Below, one piece after another: positions 63,667-64,000 of a stretch of DNA of 64,000 nt. A program made the translations under genes and the position numbers. The stretch comes from Gordonia hongkongensis. Lineage in GTDB: Bacteria; Actinomycetota; Actinomycetes; Mycobacteriales; Mycobacteriaceae. The notes below the pieces were generated by a model that searched no databases, had not been told where the DNA came from, and worked only from the letters and a program-made list of their open reading frames with translations. The stretch's first letter is position 1. Every line of letters starts with the position of its first letter. Where the stretch lies: assembly GCF_023078355.1 (NCBI RefSeq), contig NZ_CP095552.1, forward strand, positions 682,001 to 746,000, in the 5' to 3' direction.

Positions 63667-64000
63667 ATGCAGACGTTCCTGCCCTACCCGGACTTTCGAC
63701 GCTCTGCCGAGGTCCTGGACCCCGCGCGCCTCGGTAAGCAGCGTGTGGAGACGTTGCAGATCCTGCGGGCGCTCGAACTCTTCGATTACGGCTGGGCCAG
63801 CCATCCCGCGGTCACGATGTGGCGTGGGCACACTCCGGCGCTGGTCGCCTATGGGCTCGCTTTCGTCGACGTGTGGACCAGCGGCGGTCGTGCGGACACC
63901 ACTGCTCCGATGATCGCCGAGTTCGCGCCCGAGGTGGTGGGTGCGTCCCAAGCCGAGCTGACCGCGCAGGGCCTGATGCCCGCGTGGCTCGGCGACGACC
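63667..64000 (+). CDS. MSMEG_6728 family protein, 3' end off window
   Basis: ATG 63667; at least 111 residues are visible. MQTFLPYPDFRRSAEVLDPARLGKQRVETLQILRAL and HPAVTMWRGHTPALVAYGLAF match the family also labelled as pyrimidine-dimer DNA glycosylase-like. The function in actinobacteria is not established. The gene continues beyond the right edge. Confidence 0.8.
   Translation, partial: MQTFLPYPDFRRSAEVLDPARLGKQRVETLQILRALELFDYGWASHPAVTMWRGHTPALVAYGLAFVDVWTSGGRADTTAPMIAEFAPEVVGASQAELTAQGLMPAWLGDD

Overview
The window is high-GC actinobacterial DNA, most likely from Gordonia or a close relative in the mycolic-acid-containing Mycobacteriales. The main evidence is a backbone that follows the Mycobacterium tuberculosis order Rv0427c to Rv0440: xthA, SH3/GNAT protein, def, DUF3263 protein, LytR_C protein, sodC, YbdK-type ligase, CDC48-like ATPase, pssA, psd, moeA, groEL. 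The genus is inferred from gene content and style, not from a marker gene.

Positions 1-15203 hold an iron-acquisition locus. A seven-gene minus-strand operon (NRPS, GNAT acyltransferase, IucA/IucC-type NIS synthetase, penicillin-acylase-family hydrolase, stand-alone condensation-domain protein, PLP decarboxylase, lysine/diamine N-hydroxylase) diverges from an MbtM-like acyl-AMP ligase. Three IdeR/DtxR-like boxes lie between them, and a siderophore-interacting ferric reductase gene follows the ligase. The combination predicts a hybrid aryl-azoline plus hydroxamate siderophore made jointly by NRPS and NIS enzymes. This is the most unusual system in the window.

Positions 15362-21718 are the first conserved block (xthA, GNAT, def, lipase, DUF3263, LytR_C, sodC, YbdK). 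Positions 21775-32272 are accessory: a DUF1304 gene, a TetR remnant, a complete Mrp cation/proton antiporter operon (A and B fused, then C, D, E, F, G), a small lipoprotein, a tandem universal-stress protein and a DHA2 drug exporter. Positions 32510-38851 return to the conserved block (CDC48-like ATPase, pssA, psd, moeA) plus a HAD phosphatase.

Positions 39088-59896 are again accessory: an SRPBCC protein, a DUF350 protein, two acyl-CoA dehydrogenases with a divergent TetR, an MFS exporter with a divergent TetR, an amidase, two sodium:monocarboxylate symporters linked to a LytS/LytTR two-component system, a TetR/SDR pair, and a five-gene cluster (DUF4178, DUF2617, DUF4247, DUF350, membrane spermidine-synthase-like protein). 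The window ends with an F420-type luciferase-like oxidoreductase, CIRCE-controlled groEL, a glyoxalase-fold protein, an HxlR regulator, a FrnE/DsbA-type oxidoreductase with a tiny downstream ORF, and the start of an MSMEG_6728-type gene.

Five reading frames are interrupted by apparent 1-base or 4-base losses: the N-hydroxylase, the NIS synthetase N-terminus, def, the mnhC 3' end and the SDR gene. One of these would destroy the active site of peptide deformylase. Sequencing or assembly error is a serious possibility and should be excluded before calling them pseudogenes. No tRNA, rRNA, CRISPR array, insertion sequence or prophage was recognised.
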